From the NCBI RefSeq assembly GCF_006438965.1, contig NZ_RCZM01000002.1:186001-250000 (forward strand): 64,000 bases of DNA, in the 5' to 3' direction. Each line of letters begins with the position of its first letter. Within the stretch, counting starts at the first letter, position 1. Below the pieces are notes generated by a model. That model saw nothing but the letters and a program-made list of their open reading frames with translations. It did not search any database and was not told where the DNA came from. Below, piece after piece: positions 1 to 8,783 of the stretch. Both the position numbers and the translations under genes were made by a program. This stretch comes from Pedococcus bigeumensis (GTDB taxonomy: Bacteria; Actinomycetota; Actinomycetes; Actinomycetales; Dermatophilaceae).

Positions 1-1519
1 ACTGGTCGCGCGGCACGTCCCGCCCGGTGAGGACGAACTGGTGCTTGTCGCGAGCCAGCTCGGGTGGCAGCCAGTCGCACCGCGGCTCGGCCCCGAGCAG
101 GAGGAACAGCCCTCGGGCCGGGGTGGTCCTGCGCGCTCCGGTGAGGGTGTCCTCGAGCGAGAGCCATTCGAGCTGGCCCTCACCTCCGCCGTCGACCACC
201 TGCGTGCAGGCCAGCACCTCGATCCGTTCGTTGTAGCTGATCTCGTCGATGAGGTACTTCGACATCGTCTCCTCGAGACCCGGCCGCCGGACGACGATCG
301 TCACCGACCGGGCGAACCGCGCGAGGTACAGCGCTGCCTGGCCGGCTGAGTTGCCACCACCGACGACGACGACGTCGTAGCCCTCCATCTCCCGGGCGGC
401 GGTCATGGCTGCGCCGTAGTTGACACCGGCGCCGACCAGGGCCTCGATCGAGGGGACCCCGAGCTTGCGGTAGGCCACGCCGCTGGAGATGAGGACTGAC
501 CTGGCCCGGACCTCGCCGCCGTCGGTGCGCAGCACGTGAGGGGTCTGGTCCGTGCCGACTTCCAGGGCGGTCACCTCCCACCCCGTGAAGAACTCGGTCC
601 CGAAGCGGAGCGCCTGGTTGCGGGCGCGCTGCGCCAGCCGCATCCCGGAGATCCCGCGGGGGAAGCCGAGGTAGTTGCGGATCATCGAGCTGGTGCCGGC
701 CTGGCCGCCGATCGCCTCGGCCTCCAGCACGACCACCGACAGCCCTTCGGACGCGCCGTACACGGCAGCGGCGAGACCCGCCGGGCCACCGCCCACGACC
801 GCGAGGTCGACGACGTCCGGGATCTCAAAGCTGGCCGGCCGGCCGTTGATCGCGATCGCCACGTCGCGGACGCTGGTCGCCTGGATCGGTGTCCGGTTCG
901 CGGCGACCACCACGGGCCAGCGCAGGGCCTCCACCCCCAGCTGCTCGCGGATCCCCGCCAGGTAGTCCTGGAGCGCGGGCTCGTCGGGGTGCCAGAACCG
1001 GTTCTGCATCCCCATCCGGTCGAGGAAGTCGCGGATCGCCATCGTGAGCGCGTCCTGGGTCGGCGAGATCACCTTGGCGACGACGATCTCGGGCTGCGGG
1101 ACGGTCGACGTCCACTCAGAGAGAAGGTCGGTGATCGCGTTGTGGAACTCCTCGTCGCGCTTGCCACGCGGCATGAGCAGGTAGGCGTCGTACTTGCCCT
1201 TGGCCATGCCGGCCCGCAGGGCAGGGGCATCAGTGAGGAAGTATTCCCAGTGGGCCGCCACGACCCGACGGGCGTTGGCGACCACCAGGCGCCAGCGGTG
1301 GAACGCCACGTGGACGCTCTCCACGTCCGGCAGCCGCGAGTCCGTGACGAAGAGCGCCACGTGGTCGCCACGTTCGCGGATCTCGCGGGCGATGGCCTCG
1401 GCCTCCGCGCAGGACCCGGCGGTGCGCAGGTCGTAGTCGCGTTGGTACCTGCTCTGGAACTCCTCGAGCAGCATGTCGGCGTGGTTCTCGGACACCAGGA
1501 TGATTGCGGGCTCCGCCAT
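1..1519 (-). CDS. Fused receiver-like/thioredoxin-reductase-like FAD oxidoreductase (partial, 3' end cut)
   Basis: Only the first 506 codons are visible; the gene leaves the window at its C-terminal end. Residues 1 to about 130 resemble a response-regulator receiver fold (start MAEPAIILVSENHADMLLEE). A flavoprotein follows, with an FAD-binding Rossmann motif (VVGGGPAGLAAAVYG, about residue 240), the GGQAG loop and an NADPH-binding motif (VVVGGGNSAGQAAL, about residue 380). In classical thioredoxin reductases the redox CATC pair lies just before the NADPH motif; here that stretch reads GVNYGAAMTAARE, so the active disulfide is missing. The protein is therefore unlikely to reduce thioredoxin in the usual way. 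The ATG at 1519 is preceded by TAAACT with an 8-nt gap and no Shine-Dalgarno, suggesting a leaderless start. Confidence in the family is high; the substrate is unknown. Confidence 0.85.
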   Translation of the reverse strand, partial: MAEPAIILVSENHADMLLEEFQSRYQRDYDLRTAGSCAEAEAIAREIRERGDHVALFVTDSRLPDVESVHVAFHRWRLVVANARRVVAAHWEYFLTDAPALRAGMAKGKYDAYLLMPRGKRDEEFHNAITDLLSEWTSTVPQPEIVVAKVISPTQDALTMAIRDFLDRMGMQNRFWHPDEPALQDYLAGIREQLGVEALRWPVVVAANRTPIQATSVRDVAIAINGRPASFEIPDVVDLAVVGGGPAGLAAAVYGASEGLSVVVLEAEAIGGQAGTSSMIRNYLGFPRGISGMRLAQRARNQALRFGTEFFTGWEVTALEVGTDQTPHVLRTDGGEVRARSVLISSGVAYRKLGVPSIEALVGAGVNYGAAMTAAREMEGYDVVVVGGGNSAGQAALYLARFARSVTIVVRRPGLEETMSKYLIDEISYNERIEVLACTQVVDGGGEGQLEWLSLEDTLTGARRTTPARGLFLLLGAEPRCDWLPPELARDKHQFVLTGRDVPRDQ

Positions 1520-1560
1520 GTCGTCCGAGTTTAGTTGCCCGCGGCGCCCTCACCCAGTGG

Positions 1561-2328
1561 TCAGGCCGGTCGCCAGCCCGCGAGGACAGCGCAGGCCGCG
1601 TTGGTCGCGTCGGCCAGCGCGCGCTCGGATGCCCGCTGCAGCCGCAACAAGTGCCGGTGCCGCGAGGCTGCTTCGGCCGCGGTCAGCGCTCCGTCGCCGG
1701 CGCCCAGCGCGACGTCGACCACCGAGTCGATGGTGCCGGCCAGCGCGATGACGCGGGCCGCTCGGGCGGGCAGCCCGGGTGGCAGACCCCACCGGCCGCC
1801 GAGCGCTGCATCGGCCAGCTCGCGGGCCGCGCCGGCACCGAACGGCTGGCCGCCGATCTCGTCGATCGCCTCGGTGGCCGCGCGGATCTCCTCGCGCAGG
1901 TGCCGCTCGAGCTGGGAGGCCTCGAGCGCCTCGACCCGGTGGCGCGGCACCGGATCGGCGTCGTATGCCGTCCAGTCCACCCGGGTGCCGACGTCCAGCC
2001 CTCCGTCGGTGCCGGAGCCGTAGCTCGAAATGGTGGGGACGAGCAGCCCTCCGAGGGCGGGCACGAAGACACACTCGCCACCTTCGGCGGCGGCGCCCTG
2101 GGCATCGACCGAGGCGCCCGGCATACCGACGAGGTCACCGGGAGCCGGGAGGGCAACCAGCAGGGCCTGCTCGCCGAGGTCGTGCCACAGCGTGAGGCGG
2201 TCGAGGTCGCCGGCGACGTGGTCGATGTCGGGGAGCGCGCGGGCGATCGCGCTCTCCAGGGGCGACCCGGTTGCCCAGGCATGCGTCGCCCACAGCGAAA
2301 GCCGCACGGACGCAGGCAGTTCGGGCAT
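1561..2328 (-). CDS. Conserved hypothetical protein, 255 aa
   Basis: I do not recognise this protein. It is soluble (no signal peptide or clear membrane helix), rich in Ala, Leu and Asp, with a long helical-looking C-terminal half (about residues 130-250) containing many charged residues. The N-terminal half has a pattern of hydrophobic strands interrupted by Gly/Pro. It lies downstream of nothing obvious on the minus strand and is divergent from the ABC ATPase at 2394 across a 65-bp gap. The ATG at 2328 has a TAGCAT hexamer six nucleotides upstream and no Shine-Dalgarno, consistent with leaderless transcription. Codon use with strong GC3 supports a real gene; function is not assignable. Confidence 0.7.
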   Translation of the reverse strand: MPELPASVRLSLWATHAWATGSPLESAIARALPDIDHVAGDLDRLTLWHDLGEQALLVALPAPGDLVGMPGASVDAQGAAAEGGECVFVPALGGLLVPTISSYGSGTDGGLDVGTRVDWTAYDADPVPRHRVEALEASQLERHLREEIRAATEAIDEIGGQPFGAGAARELADAALGGRWGLPPGLPARAARVIALAGTIDSVVDVALGAGDGALTAAEAASRHRHLLRLQRASERALADATNAACAVLAGWRPA

Positions 2329-2393
2329 CCCGTCATGCTAAGCCGTCGCGTCGGGGCCCAAGGGCGAGGTCGCGGCAGATAGGGTCCAGTGCC

Positions 2394-3212
2394 ATGAGTG
2401 ACGTCCTTGAGTTCGCAGGAGTGAGCGTCGTCCGGGGGCAGGCGACCCTGCTCGACGACGTCTCCTGGGAGGTCGAGGAAGGCCAGCGCTGGGTGATCCT
2501 CGGACCCAACGGCGCGGGCAAGACCACGCTGCTCCAGCTGGCCGCCGGACGGATGCACCCGACCCGCGGCGTGGCCGGGGTGCTGGGTGAGGTGCTCGGT
2601 GCGGTCGACGTGTTCGAGCTGCGGCCGCGCATCGGGCTGGCCTCCGCGGCCCTGGCCGAGCGGATCCCCTCCGACGAGATCGTCCACAACGTCGTCGTCA
2701 CCGCCTCCTACGGCGTGGTCGGCCGCTGGCGGGAGAGCTACGAGACGTTCGACCACGCACGCGCGTCCGAGCTCCTCGTGGCGCTGGGCGCCGACCACCT
2801 GGCCGACCGCACCTACGGGACGTTGTCCGAGGGAGAGCGCAAGCGGGTCCAGATCGCCCGGGCCCTGATGACCGACCCCGAGCTGATGCTGCTCGACGAA
2901 CCCGCCGCCGGGCTCGACCTGGGTGGCCGCGAGGACCTCGTCCGCCGCCTGGGCGTCCTGGCCGGTGACGTCGAGGCGCCGGCGCTGATCCTCGTCACCC
3001 ACCACGTCGAGGAGATCCCACCCAACTTCACCGACGTGCTCCTGCTGCGCGAGGGTCGCATCGTCGCCCAGGGGCCGGTGGAGATCACGCTCACCGAGGC
3101 CAACCTGTCGGCGACGTTCGGCATGCCGCTCGAGCTGGAGCGTCGAGGGGACCGCTGGACCGCCCGGCTGCGGGTCGGCGGGGGAACGCCAGAGCCTGCT
3201 CCTTCGTCCTAG
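2394..3212 (+). CDS. ABC transporter ATP-binding protein
   Basis: A 272-residue stand-alone ABC ATPase. Walker A is GPNGAGKT (about residue 37), the signature is LSEGERKRV, and Walker B is LMLLDEPAAGLD followed by the H-loop VTHHVEE. The C-terminal extension after the nucleotide-binding fold is short. No permease or binding protein is adjacent, so the partner must be encoded elsewhere, or it acts like the ModF/YlmA-type soluble ATPases that this sequence recalls. The ATG at 2394 was chosen because TAGGGT lies eight nucleotides upstream and the reading frame starts the conserved fold immediately (MSDVLEFAGVSVVRG). Its upstream gap is shared with the divergent hypothetical gene. Confidence 0.88.
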   Translation: MSDVLEFAGVSVVRGQATLLDDVSWEVEEGQRWVILGPNGAGKTTLLQLAAGRMHPTRGVAGVLGEVLGAVDVFELRPRIGLASAALAERIPSDEIVHNVVVTASYGVVGRWRESYETFDHARASELLVALGADHLADRTYGTLSEGERKRVQIARALMTDPELMLLDEPAAGLDLGGREDLVRRLGVLAGDVEAPALILVTHHVEEIPPNFTDVLLLREGRIVAQGPVEITLTEANLSATFGMPLELERRGDRWTARLRVGGGTPEPAPSS

Positions 3213-3243
3213 AGTTGCCTGACCACTGAGAGGGAGGGGCGTC

Positions 3244-3711
3244 ATGGACTGGTTCGCTGAGAACCCGTGGCTCGCGTGGCTGGGGTTGGCTCTGATCCTG
3301 GCGGCGATCGAGGCCGCCACCGTGGACTTCGTGTTCCTGATGCTGGCCGGCGGCGCTGCCGTCGGAGCCGGGGCCTCCGCGATCGGCGTGGCCTTCCCCG
3401 GTCAGGTCATCATCGCGGTCGTCGTCGCCGGACTGCTCTTGCTCCTGGTGCGCCCGATCATCACCAAGAAGCTGATGGTGGCCGAGGCCAGCCACGGCAT
3501 CGGCGCATCCGGTCTCGTCGGCCGGAGCGGCCGCGTGCTCCAGGCGGTCACCGCGACGGATGGTCGCGTCAAGGTGGGCGGCGAGACCTGGTCCGCGCGC
3601 ACGCCGCAGGGGAGCGACACATGCCAGCCCGGCCAAGAGGTACGGGTTGTAGCAATCGAGGGGGCCACCGTGATCGTCACAGGCGTCACGGCGGGTCAGA
3701 AAACGGAGTAG
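3244..3711 (+). CDS. NfeD-family membrane protein
   Basis: A 155-residue protein with two or three hydrophobic helices in the first 80 residues (WLAWLGLALILAAIEAATVD, then a Gly/Ala/Val-rich pair) and a C-terminal soluble beta-barrel region of about 65 residues (GLVGRSGRV ... VKVGGETWSAR), the OB-like domain of short NfeD proteins. NfeD proteins typically pair with SPFH/stomatin-like proteins. That is the case here: the SPFH gene begins three bases after this stop codon. The two are probably one operon acting in membrane microdomain organisation or quality control. A purine-rich GAGAGGGAGG ribosome site lies just before the ATG. Confidence 0.88.
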   Translation: MDWFAENPWLAWLGLALILAAIEAATVDFVFLMLAGGAAVGAGASAIGVAFPGQVIIAVVVAGLLLLLVRPIITKKLMVAEASHGIGASGLVGRSGRVLQAVTATDGRVKVGGETWSARTPQGSDTCQPGQEVRVVAIEGATVIVTGVTAGQKTE

Positions 3712-3713
3712 AC

Positions 3714-4901
3714 GTGGACGGCATTGGAGCAGGCTTCATCGTCCTGCTGATCCTGGTTGGCTTTGCGCTGATCGTGCTCTTCCGCACGGTGCGCATCGTG
3801 CCCCAGCAGACAGCACTGATCATCGAACGGCTGGGCCGCTACGCGCGCACCCTCGAGGGCGGCATCCACTTCCTGGTGCCGTTCGTCGACAAGGTGCGGG
3901 CCAACGTCGACCTCCGCGAGCAGGTCGTCTCGTTCCCGCCGCAGCCGGTGATCACCTCGGACAACCTGGTCGTCAACATCGACACGGTCATCTACTACTC
4001 GGTGATCGACGCGAAGTCGGCCGTCTACGAGATCGCCAACTTCATCCAGGGCATCGAGCAGCTCACGGTGACCACCTTGCGCAACGTCATCGGCTCGCTC
4101 GACCTCGAGCAGACGCTGACCAGCCGCGACCAGATCAACGCCCAGCTCCGTGGTGTCCTCGACGAGGCCACCGGCAAGTGGGGCATCCGCGTCAACCGTG
4201 TCGAGCTCAAGGCGATCGACCCGCCGCACTCCGTCCAGGAGTCGATGGAGAAGCAGATGAAGGCCGAGCGCGAGCGCCGTGCCCAGATCCTCTACGCCGA
4301 GGGCACCAAGCAGTCCGCGATCCTCACTGCCGAGGGTGAGAAGCAGAGCCAGATCCTGCGCGCCGAGGGTTCGGCGCAGGCTCGCATCCTCGAGGCCCAG
4401 GGCCAGGCCCGCGCCATCCAGCAGGTCTTCGACGCGATCCACCGTGGCAAGCCCACCCAGAAGCTGCTGGCCTACCAGTACCTCCAGGTGCTCCCGCAGA
4501 TCGCCCGTGGCGACGCCAACAAGATGTGGATCATCCCGAGCGAGCTCACCGACGCCCTCAAGGGCATCGGCGGGATGCTCGGGCGCGGCGAGGGCGGTGG
4601 CCCGTTCAGCGGCGGGACCGACGACGACGAGGGCTGGGTCGACCCCGGCCCGCTCAAGGACGCCTTCGACGAGACCCAGCTCGAGGACCCGATGCAGGCC
4701 CTCGCCGAAGCCCGCGGGATGGCCGGCAGGGCGAGCCAGGAGGCTACCGAGCACGCTGCTCCGGTCAAGCGGGTCCAGCCGCAGATGCCCCCGCCGGCTG
4801 ACGCGGTGCCCGAGTTCGAACCGCCGGTGGCGCCGACGCCTCCCGCGGTCGAGCCGATCCCGCCGGTGGAGACCGACGAGCCCAGGCCTCCGTCCGCCTG
4901 A
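3714..4901 (+). CDS. SPFH/Band 7 (stomatin/QmcA-like) membrane protein
   Basis: A 395-residue protein starting at a GTG with GGAG just upstream; the preceding nfeD-like stop is three bases away. Residues 5-25 form one membrane helix (GFIVLLILVGFALIVLF). It is followed by the SPFH domain with the typical PQQTALIIERLGRYARTLEGG entry and DLREQVVSFPPQPVITSDN core. Next comes a long charged coiled coil (about residues 170-250) with the repeated AEGxKQSxILxAEG pattern. The last 90 residues are Pro/Glu-rich and low in complexity, as in actinobacterial homologues. The protein is expected to oligomerise on the inner face of the membrane with NfeD. The hairpin at 4919-4954 follows the stop codon. Confidence 0.92.
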   Translation: MDGIGAGFIVLLILVGFALIVLFRTVRIVPQQTALIIERLGRYARTLEGGIHFLVPFVDKVRANVDLREQVVSFPPQPVITSDNLVVNIDTVIYYSVIDAKSAVYEIANFIQGIEQLTVTTLRNVIGSLDLEQTLTSRDQINAQLRGVLDEATGKWGIRVNRVELKAIDPPHSVQESMEKQMKAERERRAQILYAEGTKQSAILTAEGEKQSQILRAEGSAQARILEAQGQARAIQQVFDAIHRGKPTQKLLAYQYLQVLPQIARGDANKMWIIPSELTDALKGIGGMLGRGEGGGPFSGGTDDDEGWVDPGPLKDAFDETQLEDPMQALAEARGMAGRASQEATEHAAPVKRVQPQMPPPADAVPEFEPPVAPTPPAVEPIPPVETDEPRPPSA

Positions 4902-4918
4902 CCTGCACCGCACCACCC

Positions 4919-4954
4919 GGTATGCCGCCCGCTCGCCTGAGCGGGCGGCATACC
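4919..4954 (+). terminator. Perfect 16-bp hairpin built from two inverted GGTATGCCGC copies
   Basis: Arms at 4919-4934 and 4939-4954 are exact reverse complements, with a four-base loop (gcct). No T-run follows, as is usual in high-GC actinobacteria. It sits 17 bp after the SPFH stop codon and before the next promoter, so transcription termination is the simple reading. Each arm begins with one copy of the dispersed octamer GTATGCCG. Confidence 0.75.
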
Positions 4955-4993
4955 TGTGTCTGGGGTGGCGTCCGGCGTCGCTAGGGTGACGTG

Positions 4994-5779
4994 GTGTCCG
5001 TCATCGAAGCCCTGGGAATCTTCCTCGCAGGGCTGGCGGCCGGGACTATCAACACGGTCGTCGGGTCGGGCACCCTGATCACCTTCCCGATGCTGCTGTT
5101 CTTCGGCTACTCACCGCTCACCGCCAACATGTCGAACAACATCGGGCTGGTCGGTGGCGGAGTGACCGGCTCCTGGGGCTACCGTCACGAGCTCGTCGGC
5201 GCCGGGCCGGCGATCCGGCGGCTGATCCCGATGTCCCTGGCCGGCGGCATCACGGGTGCGGTGCTGCTCCGGGTGCTGCCGGCGTCGGCGTTCACGGCCA
5301 TCGTCCCGGTGCTCATCGCGGTGGGGGTGCTGCTGGTGGTGTTCGGCCCCACCCTGCAGCGCCGAGCCGCGGCCCGACGCGGGGATGACGACGTGCACCC
5401 GGTGCACCGCTTCGGGCGGACGACCATCCTGCGGCTCGTCGCCGTGTATGTCGCGGGGATCTACGGCGGCTACTTCGGCGCCGCACAGGGGGTCATCCTC
5501 ATGGGTGTGCTCAGCGTGCTGAGCTCCGAACCCCTGCAACGACTCAACGGCTACAAGAACGTCCTGGCCCTGGTCGTCAACACGGTGGCTGCGGTCGTCT
5601 TCGTGGTCTTCGGTCACCAGCTGATCGACTGGGCGGTCGTCGGCCTCATCGCTGTCGGCTCGCTGCTCGGCGGCGTGGTGGGTTCCACGGTCGGGCGCCG
5701 CCTGCCGCCTGCGGTGCTCCGCGGTCTGATCGTGGTCATCGGCGTGGTGGGCATCGTCAAGATCGTCTGGTTCAGCTGA
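4994..5779 (+). CDS. TSUP-family (TauE/SafE) membrane permease
   Basis: A 261-residue polytopic protein, about eight hydrophobic helices, of the sulfite exporter TauE/SafE superfamily. The N-terminal signature LAAGTINTVVGSGTLITFPM and the second repeat GIYGGYFGAAQGVILMGV are the paired motifs of this fold. Family members move sulfur-containing anions or small organic acids; nothing here fixes the substrate. Tandem GTG codons occur at 4991 and 4994. The second is chosen because TAGGGT (4982-4987) lies six nucleotides before it, matching the leaderless spacing seen across the window. A second TSUP gene starts eight bases after this stop, so the two are probably co-transcribed. Confidence 0.88.
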   Translation: MSVIEALGIFLAGLAAGTINTVVGSGTLITFPMLLFFGYSPLTANMSNNIGLVGGGVTGSWGYRHELVGAGPAIRRLIPMSLAGGITGAVLLRVLPASAFTAIVPVLIAVGVLLVVFGPTLQRRAAARRGDDDVHPVHRFGRTTILRLVAVYVAGIYGGYFGAAQGVILMGVLSVLSSEPLQRLNGYKNVLALVVNTVAAVVFVVFGHQLIDWAVVGLIAVGSLLGGVVGSTVGRRLPPAVLRGLIVVIGVVGIVKIVWFS

Positions 5780-5786
5780 TGGCCCG

Positions 5787-6512
5787 ATGCTGATGGACTG
5801 GACCACCGTCCTGCTGCTCGGGTTTGCCCTCTTCGCCGGCGCCTTCGTGCAGTCGTCCATCGGCTTCGGGATGGCCGTCGTCGCGGCGCCGTTCCTCGTG
5901 CTCTTCGCACCCGAGCTCATGCCGGGCGCGCTGCTGGTCACGAGCTTCTCGCTTCCCGTCGTCCAGCTCGTGCACGGTCCTCGCGACATCGCCTGGCGGT
6001 CGCTGTCGTGGGCGTTGGTCGCCCGCCTGCTGGTGACGCCGCTGGGCGTTGTCGCGGTCGCCGTCCTGTCGGTGCGCGCCATCTCCGTCGTGACGGGGCT
6101 GCTGATCCTGCTCACGGTTGTGGCGTCGGTGTCCGCGCTCGAGGTGCGGGCCACGCCGGCGAACTCGGTCGTGGCCGGGGCGATCGCCGGCTTCTCGGGC
6201 ACCGCGGCCTCGATCGGCGGGCCCTTCTTCGCGCTGGTGCTGCAGCACGAGCGCCCCACCCGGCTGCGAGCCACGCTGTCCGCCTTCTTCCTCGTCGGCG
6301 CGGCGATGGCCGTGACCGGCCTGTCGGTGGTGGGCGAGTTCACCCACGAGCACCTGGTGGCCGGGATCGTGTGGATCCCCTTCATGGCCCTCGGGTATGC
6401 CGCCGCGGCACCGGCCCGTGCCCGGCTGGACCGTGACCGGTTGCGTCGGGCCGTGCTCGCCTTCTGCGTCGTGGCCAGCGTGAGCGTCATCGTGCGCGCG
6501 GTGTGGTTCTAG
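5787..6512 (+). CDS. Second TSUP-family membrane permease
   Basis: A 241-residue polytopic protein with about seven or eight hydrophobic segments. It carries a TSUP-like first repeat (FAGAFVQSSIGFGMAVVAAP) and second repeat (AIAGFSGTAASIGGPFFALV). It differs clearly from the upstream TSUP protein, so the pair is not a recent tandem duplication; the two may transport different substrates or form a heteromer. The ATG is eight bases downstream of the previous stop codon and therefore probably translated from the same message. The rare TAT codon in LGYAAAA at about 6396 falls inside a copy of the GTATGCCG octamer. Confidence 0.8.
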   Translation: MLMDWTTVLLLGFALFAGAFVQSSIGFGMAVVAAPFLVLFAPELMPGALLVTSFSLPVVQLVHGPRDIAWRSLSWALVARLLVTPLGVVAVAVLSVRAISVVTGLLILLTVVASVSALEVRATPANSVVAGAIAGFSGTAASIGGPFFALVLQHERPTRLRATLSAFFLVGAAMAVTGLSVVGEFTHEHLVAGIVWIPFMALGYAAAAPARARLDRDRLRRAVLAFCVVASVSVIVRAVWF

Positions 6513-6522
6513 GCTGCTCGGC

Positions 6523-7344
6523 GTGCCCATCGCCATCACCAGTGCCGACGACGACCGCCTGACCGACTACGTCTCGCTGACCGACGTCGCGCTGCGACGG
6601 CGGACCGAGCCGGAGCGAGGGCTCTACATCGCCGAGTCGGAGAAGGTCATCCGGCGGGCGCTGCAGGCCGGGCACCGACCCCGCAGCTACCTCATGGCCC
6701 AGCGGTGGGTCACCGACCTCGCGGACCTCGTCGCCGCGGCCGAGGACGACGGGATCCCTGTCTTCGTCGGCGAGCACGACGTCATCGAGCAGCTCACCGG
6801 GTTCCATCTGCACCGGGGTGCGCTGGCCTCGATGCAGCGACCAGTGCTGCCCACCGTGGATGCCCTCGTCGCCGATGCGCGACGGGTCCTGGTCCTCGAG
6901 GACATCGTCGACCACACCAACGTCGGGGCGGTCTTCCGGTCGGCCGCGGCGCTCGGCGTCGACGCGGTGCTGGTCACCCCACGCTGCGCGGATCCGTTGT
7001 ACCGCAGGTCGATCCGCGTCTCCATGGGCACGGTCTTCCAGGTGCCGTGGACCCGCATCGCCCCGTGGCCGGGCGGCATCGCCGACCTCCAGCGCATCGG
7101 GTTCACGGTGGCGACGCTCGCACTGGCCGACGACGCGGTGAGCCTCGACGAGCTGGCCGCCAACCCGCCCGGGCGGCTGGCCCTCGTCCTCGGAACGGAG
7201 GGGGATGGCCTGTCGCACCACACCCTGGACGCCGCAGACCTCACGGTGACGATCCCGATGGCCGGGGGAGTGGACTCCCTCAACGTGGCTGCGGCGGGCG
7301 CAGTGGCCGCGTGGGCCCTGCGCCCGCCGCAGCGGGACCGCTAG
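6523..7344 (+). CDS. SpoU/TrmH-family RNA 2'-O-methyltransferase
   Basis: A 273-residue protein. The N-terminal 110 residues resemble the L30-like substrate-recognition domain found before SpoU folds (GLYIAESEKVIRRAL). The catalytic domain shows the three SPOUT motifs in order: motif 1 HTNVGAVFRSAAALG, motif 2 LVLGTEGDGLS and motif 3 IPMAGGVDSLNVAAA, which builds the trefoil knot binding S-adenosylmethionine. The target (23S rRNA or tRNA) cannot be read from the sequence. The GTG start has TAGGCT seven nucleotides upstream; this hexamer overlaps the stop codon of the upstream TSUP gene, so it may have its own leaderless promoter. Confidence 0.9.
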   Translation: MPIAITSADDDRLTDYVSLTDVALRRRTEPERGLYIAESEKVIRRALQAGHRPRSYLMAQRWVTDLADLVAAAEDDGIPVFVGEHDVIEQLTGFHLHRGALASMQRPVLPTVDALVADARRVLVLEDIVDHTNVGAVFRSAAALGVDAVLVTPRCADPLYRRSIRVSMGTVFQVPWTRIAPWPGGIADLQRIGFTVATLALADDAVSLDELAANPPGRLALVLGTEGDGLSHHTLDAADLTVTIPMAGGVDSLNVAAAGAVAAWALRPPQRDR

Positions 7345-7347
7345 GTA

Positions 7348-8760
7348 CTACTTGACGGAGGCGTTGTAGGTCTTGATCTGGGCAGCCACCGCATCGGCTG
7401 CCTTGGTCATCGCCGCCTTGGGGTCGGCGCCGTTGAGCGCCGCCTCGAGACCGTCCTCCGAGGCCTTGCGGGCCTGGGGCATGACACCGAGCAGGCAGCC
7501 CTGGGTCGCGGTGTTGAGCTCGGTGCCCTCGAGCTGCTTTACCGCGACGTCGAACAACGGGTTTGCCTTGCGGTAGGCCACGTCCACGGGCTGGTTGAGC
7601 GCACCCTTGGAGTTGGGGAAGTAGCCGGTGCCGGTGTGCCACTTGGCCTGGGTGGCGGGCTCGGCGAGGTACTTCACGAACTGCCAGGACGCTTCCTTGT
7701 TGGCGTCCTTGTGCCCGACGCCGTTCACCCAGAGCGAGGCGCCGCCGATGATCGGGCCGCCCGTCTGGCCGGCAGCCACGTGCGGGTAGTTCACCGCGCC
7801 GACCTCCCAGCCGCCCTGCTTGGCCGCGTCGCTGTAGCCGCTCAGCTGGCCGGTGGACTCAAGGTTCATCGCGAGCTGGCCGGACTTGAAGGCGGCCTGG
7901 GCGGCCTTGGTGTCACGCCCGGTGTTGGCTGCGAGACCGTCCTTGACCATCTTCTGCCACCACTGCACGACCTCCAGGTTCACGCCCTCGGCGAAGTTGA
8001 CGCCCGCGGCGCGCCCCGTGCGGCCGTTTGCCTGGTCGCAGTACTCGGCTCCGCTGGTAGCCATGAACTGCTCGAGGAGCCAGCCGTAGATCGCGGCGCC
8101 GAAGCCGTAGTCCGCCGGGCCCCCGTTCTTCTTCGAGAGCTTCTCCGCGGCGGTGCGCACCTCGGCGAGCGTGGTCGGGGGCTTGTCCGGGTCGAGACCG
8201 GCCTTCTTGAACATCGTCTTGTTGATGTACAGCAACGGCATCGAGGTGTTGAACGGCATCGAGTTGAGCTTCTTGTCGATGCTGTAGTAGCCCGCGATGT
8301 TGGGCTGGAGGTCCGACACGTCGACCTTGTCGCGGTCGATGAACGACTGCATGGGGACGGTCTGCTTGGCGTCGATCATGAACTGGGTGCCGATGTCGTA
8401 GACCTGGATCACGTCGGGCGTCGACTTGCTCTGGATCGCGGCCTTGTACTTGGTGATCGCGTCGTCGTACTTGCCGGCGTAGGTCGACTTCACCTCGATC
8501 TTGCCCTTGTGCGCGGCGTTGAAGTCACTCACCAGCTGGTTGAGCACCTCGGCGTTCTTGCCGTCCATGGCGTGCCAGAACGACACGGTGGTGACCCCCT
8601 TGGCGCTCTTGAGCGCGTCCGCCGAGGGGGCTGCCGCGCCGTCGGAGGACGAGGCGCCCCCGCCGCCGCCACAGGCGGCGAGCACGAGGGAGCCCGCCAC
8701 GATGCCCGCGGGCACGGCATACCTCATCCTGCTCCGGCGGGTGGTGCTGGTAGATCTCAT
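7348..8760 (-). CDS. ABC carbohydrate-binding lipoprotein
   Basis: A 470-residue extracellular solute-binding protein of the family that serves CUT1 sugar importers (UgpB/MalE-like; VTTVSFWHAMDGKNAEVLNQ). The signal peptide ends in a lipobox, LVLAAC, followed by a Gly/Ser-rich linker, so the mature protein is lipid-anchored on the outer face of the membrane. Two ATG codons are possible. The one at 8760 has AGGAG eleven nucleotides upstream and is preferred. The one at 8784 overlaps the permease stop (TAATG) but has no ribosome site. The gene is last in a three-gene operon with two permeases. No ATPase gene is present, so a shared MsmK/MsiK-like ATPase is expected. Confidence 0.92.
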   Translation of the reverse strand: MRSTSTTRRSRMRYAVPAGIVAGSLVLAACGGGGGASSSDGAAAPSADALKSAKGVTTVSFWHAMDGKNAEVLNQLVSDFNAAHKGKIEVKSTYAGKYDDAITKYKAAIQSKSTPDVIQVYDIGTQFMIDAKQTVPMQSFIDRDKVDVSDLQPNIAGYYSIDKKLNSMPFNTSMPLLYINKTMFKKAGLDPDKPPTTLAEVRTAAEKLSKKNGGPADYGFGAAIYGWLLEQFMATSGAEYCDQANGRTGRAAGVNFAEGVNLEVVQWWQKMVKDGLAANTGRDTKAAQAAFKSGQLAMNLESTGQLSGYSDAAKQGGWEVGAVNYPHVAAGQTGGPIIGGASLWVNGVGHKDANKEASWQFVKYLAEPATQAKWHTGTGYFPNSKGALNQPVDVAYRKANPLFDVAVKQLEGTELNTATQGCLLGVMPQARKASEDGLEAALNGADPKAAMTKAADAVAAQIKTYNASVK

Positions 8761-8783
8761 CACGTCGTGCACTCCTTTGCGCA

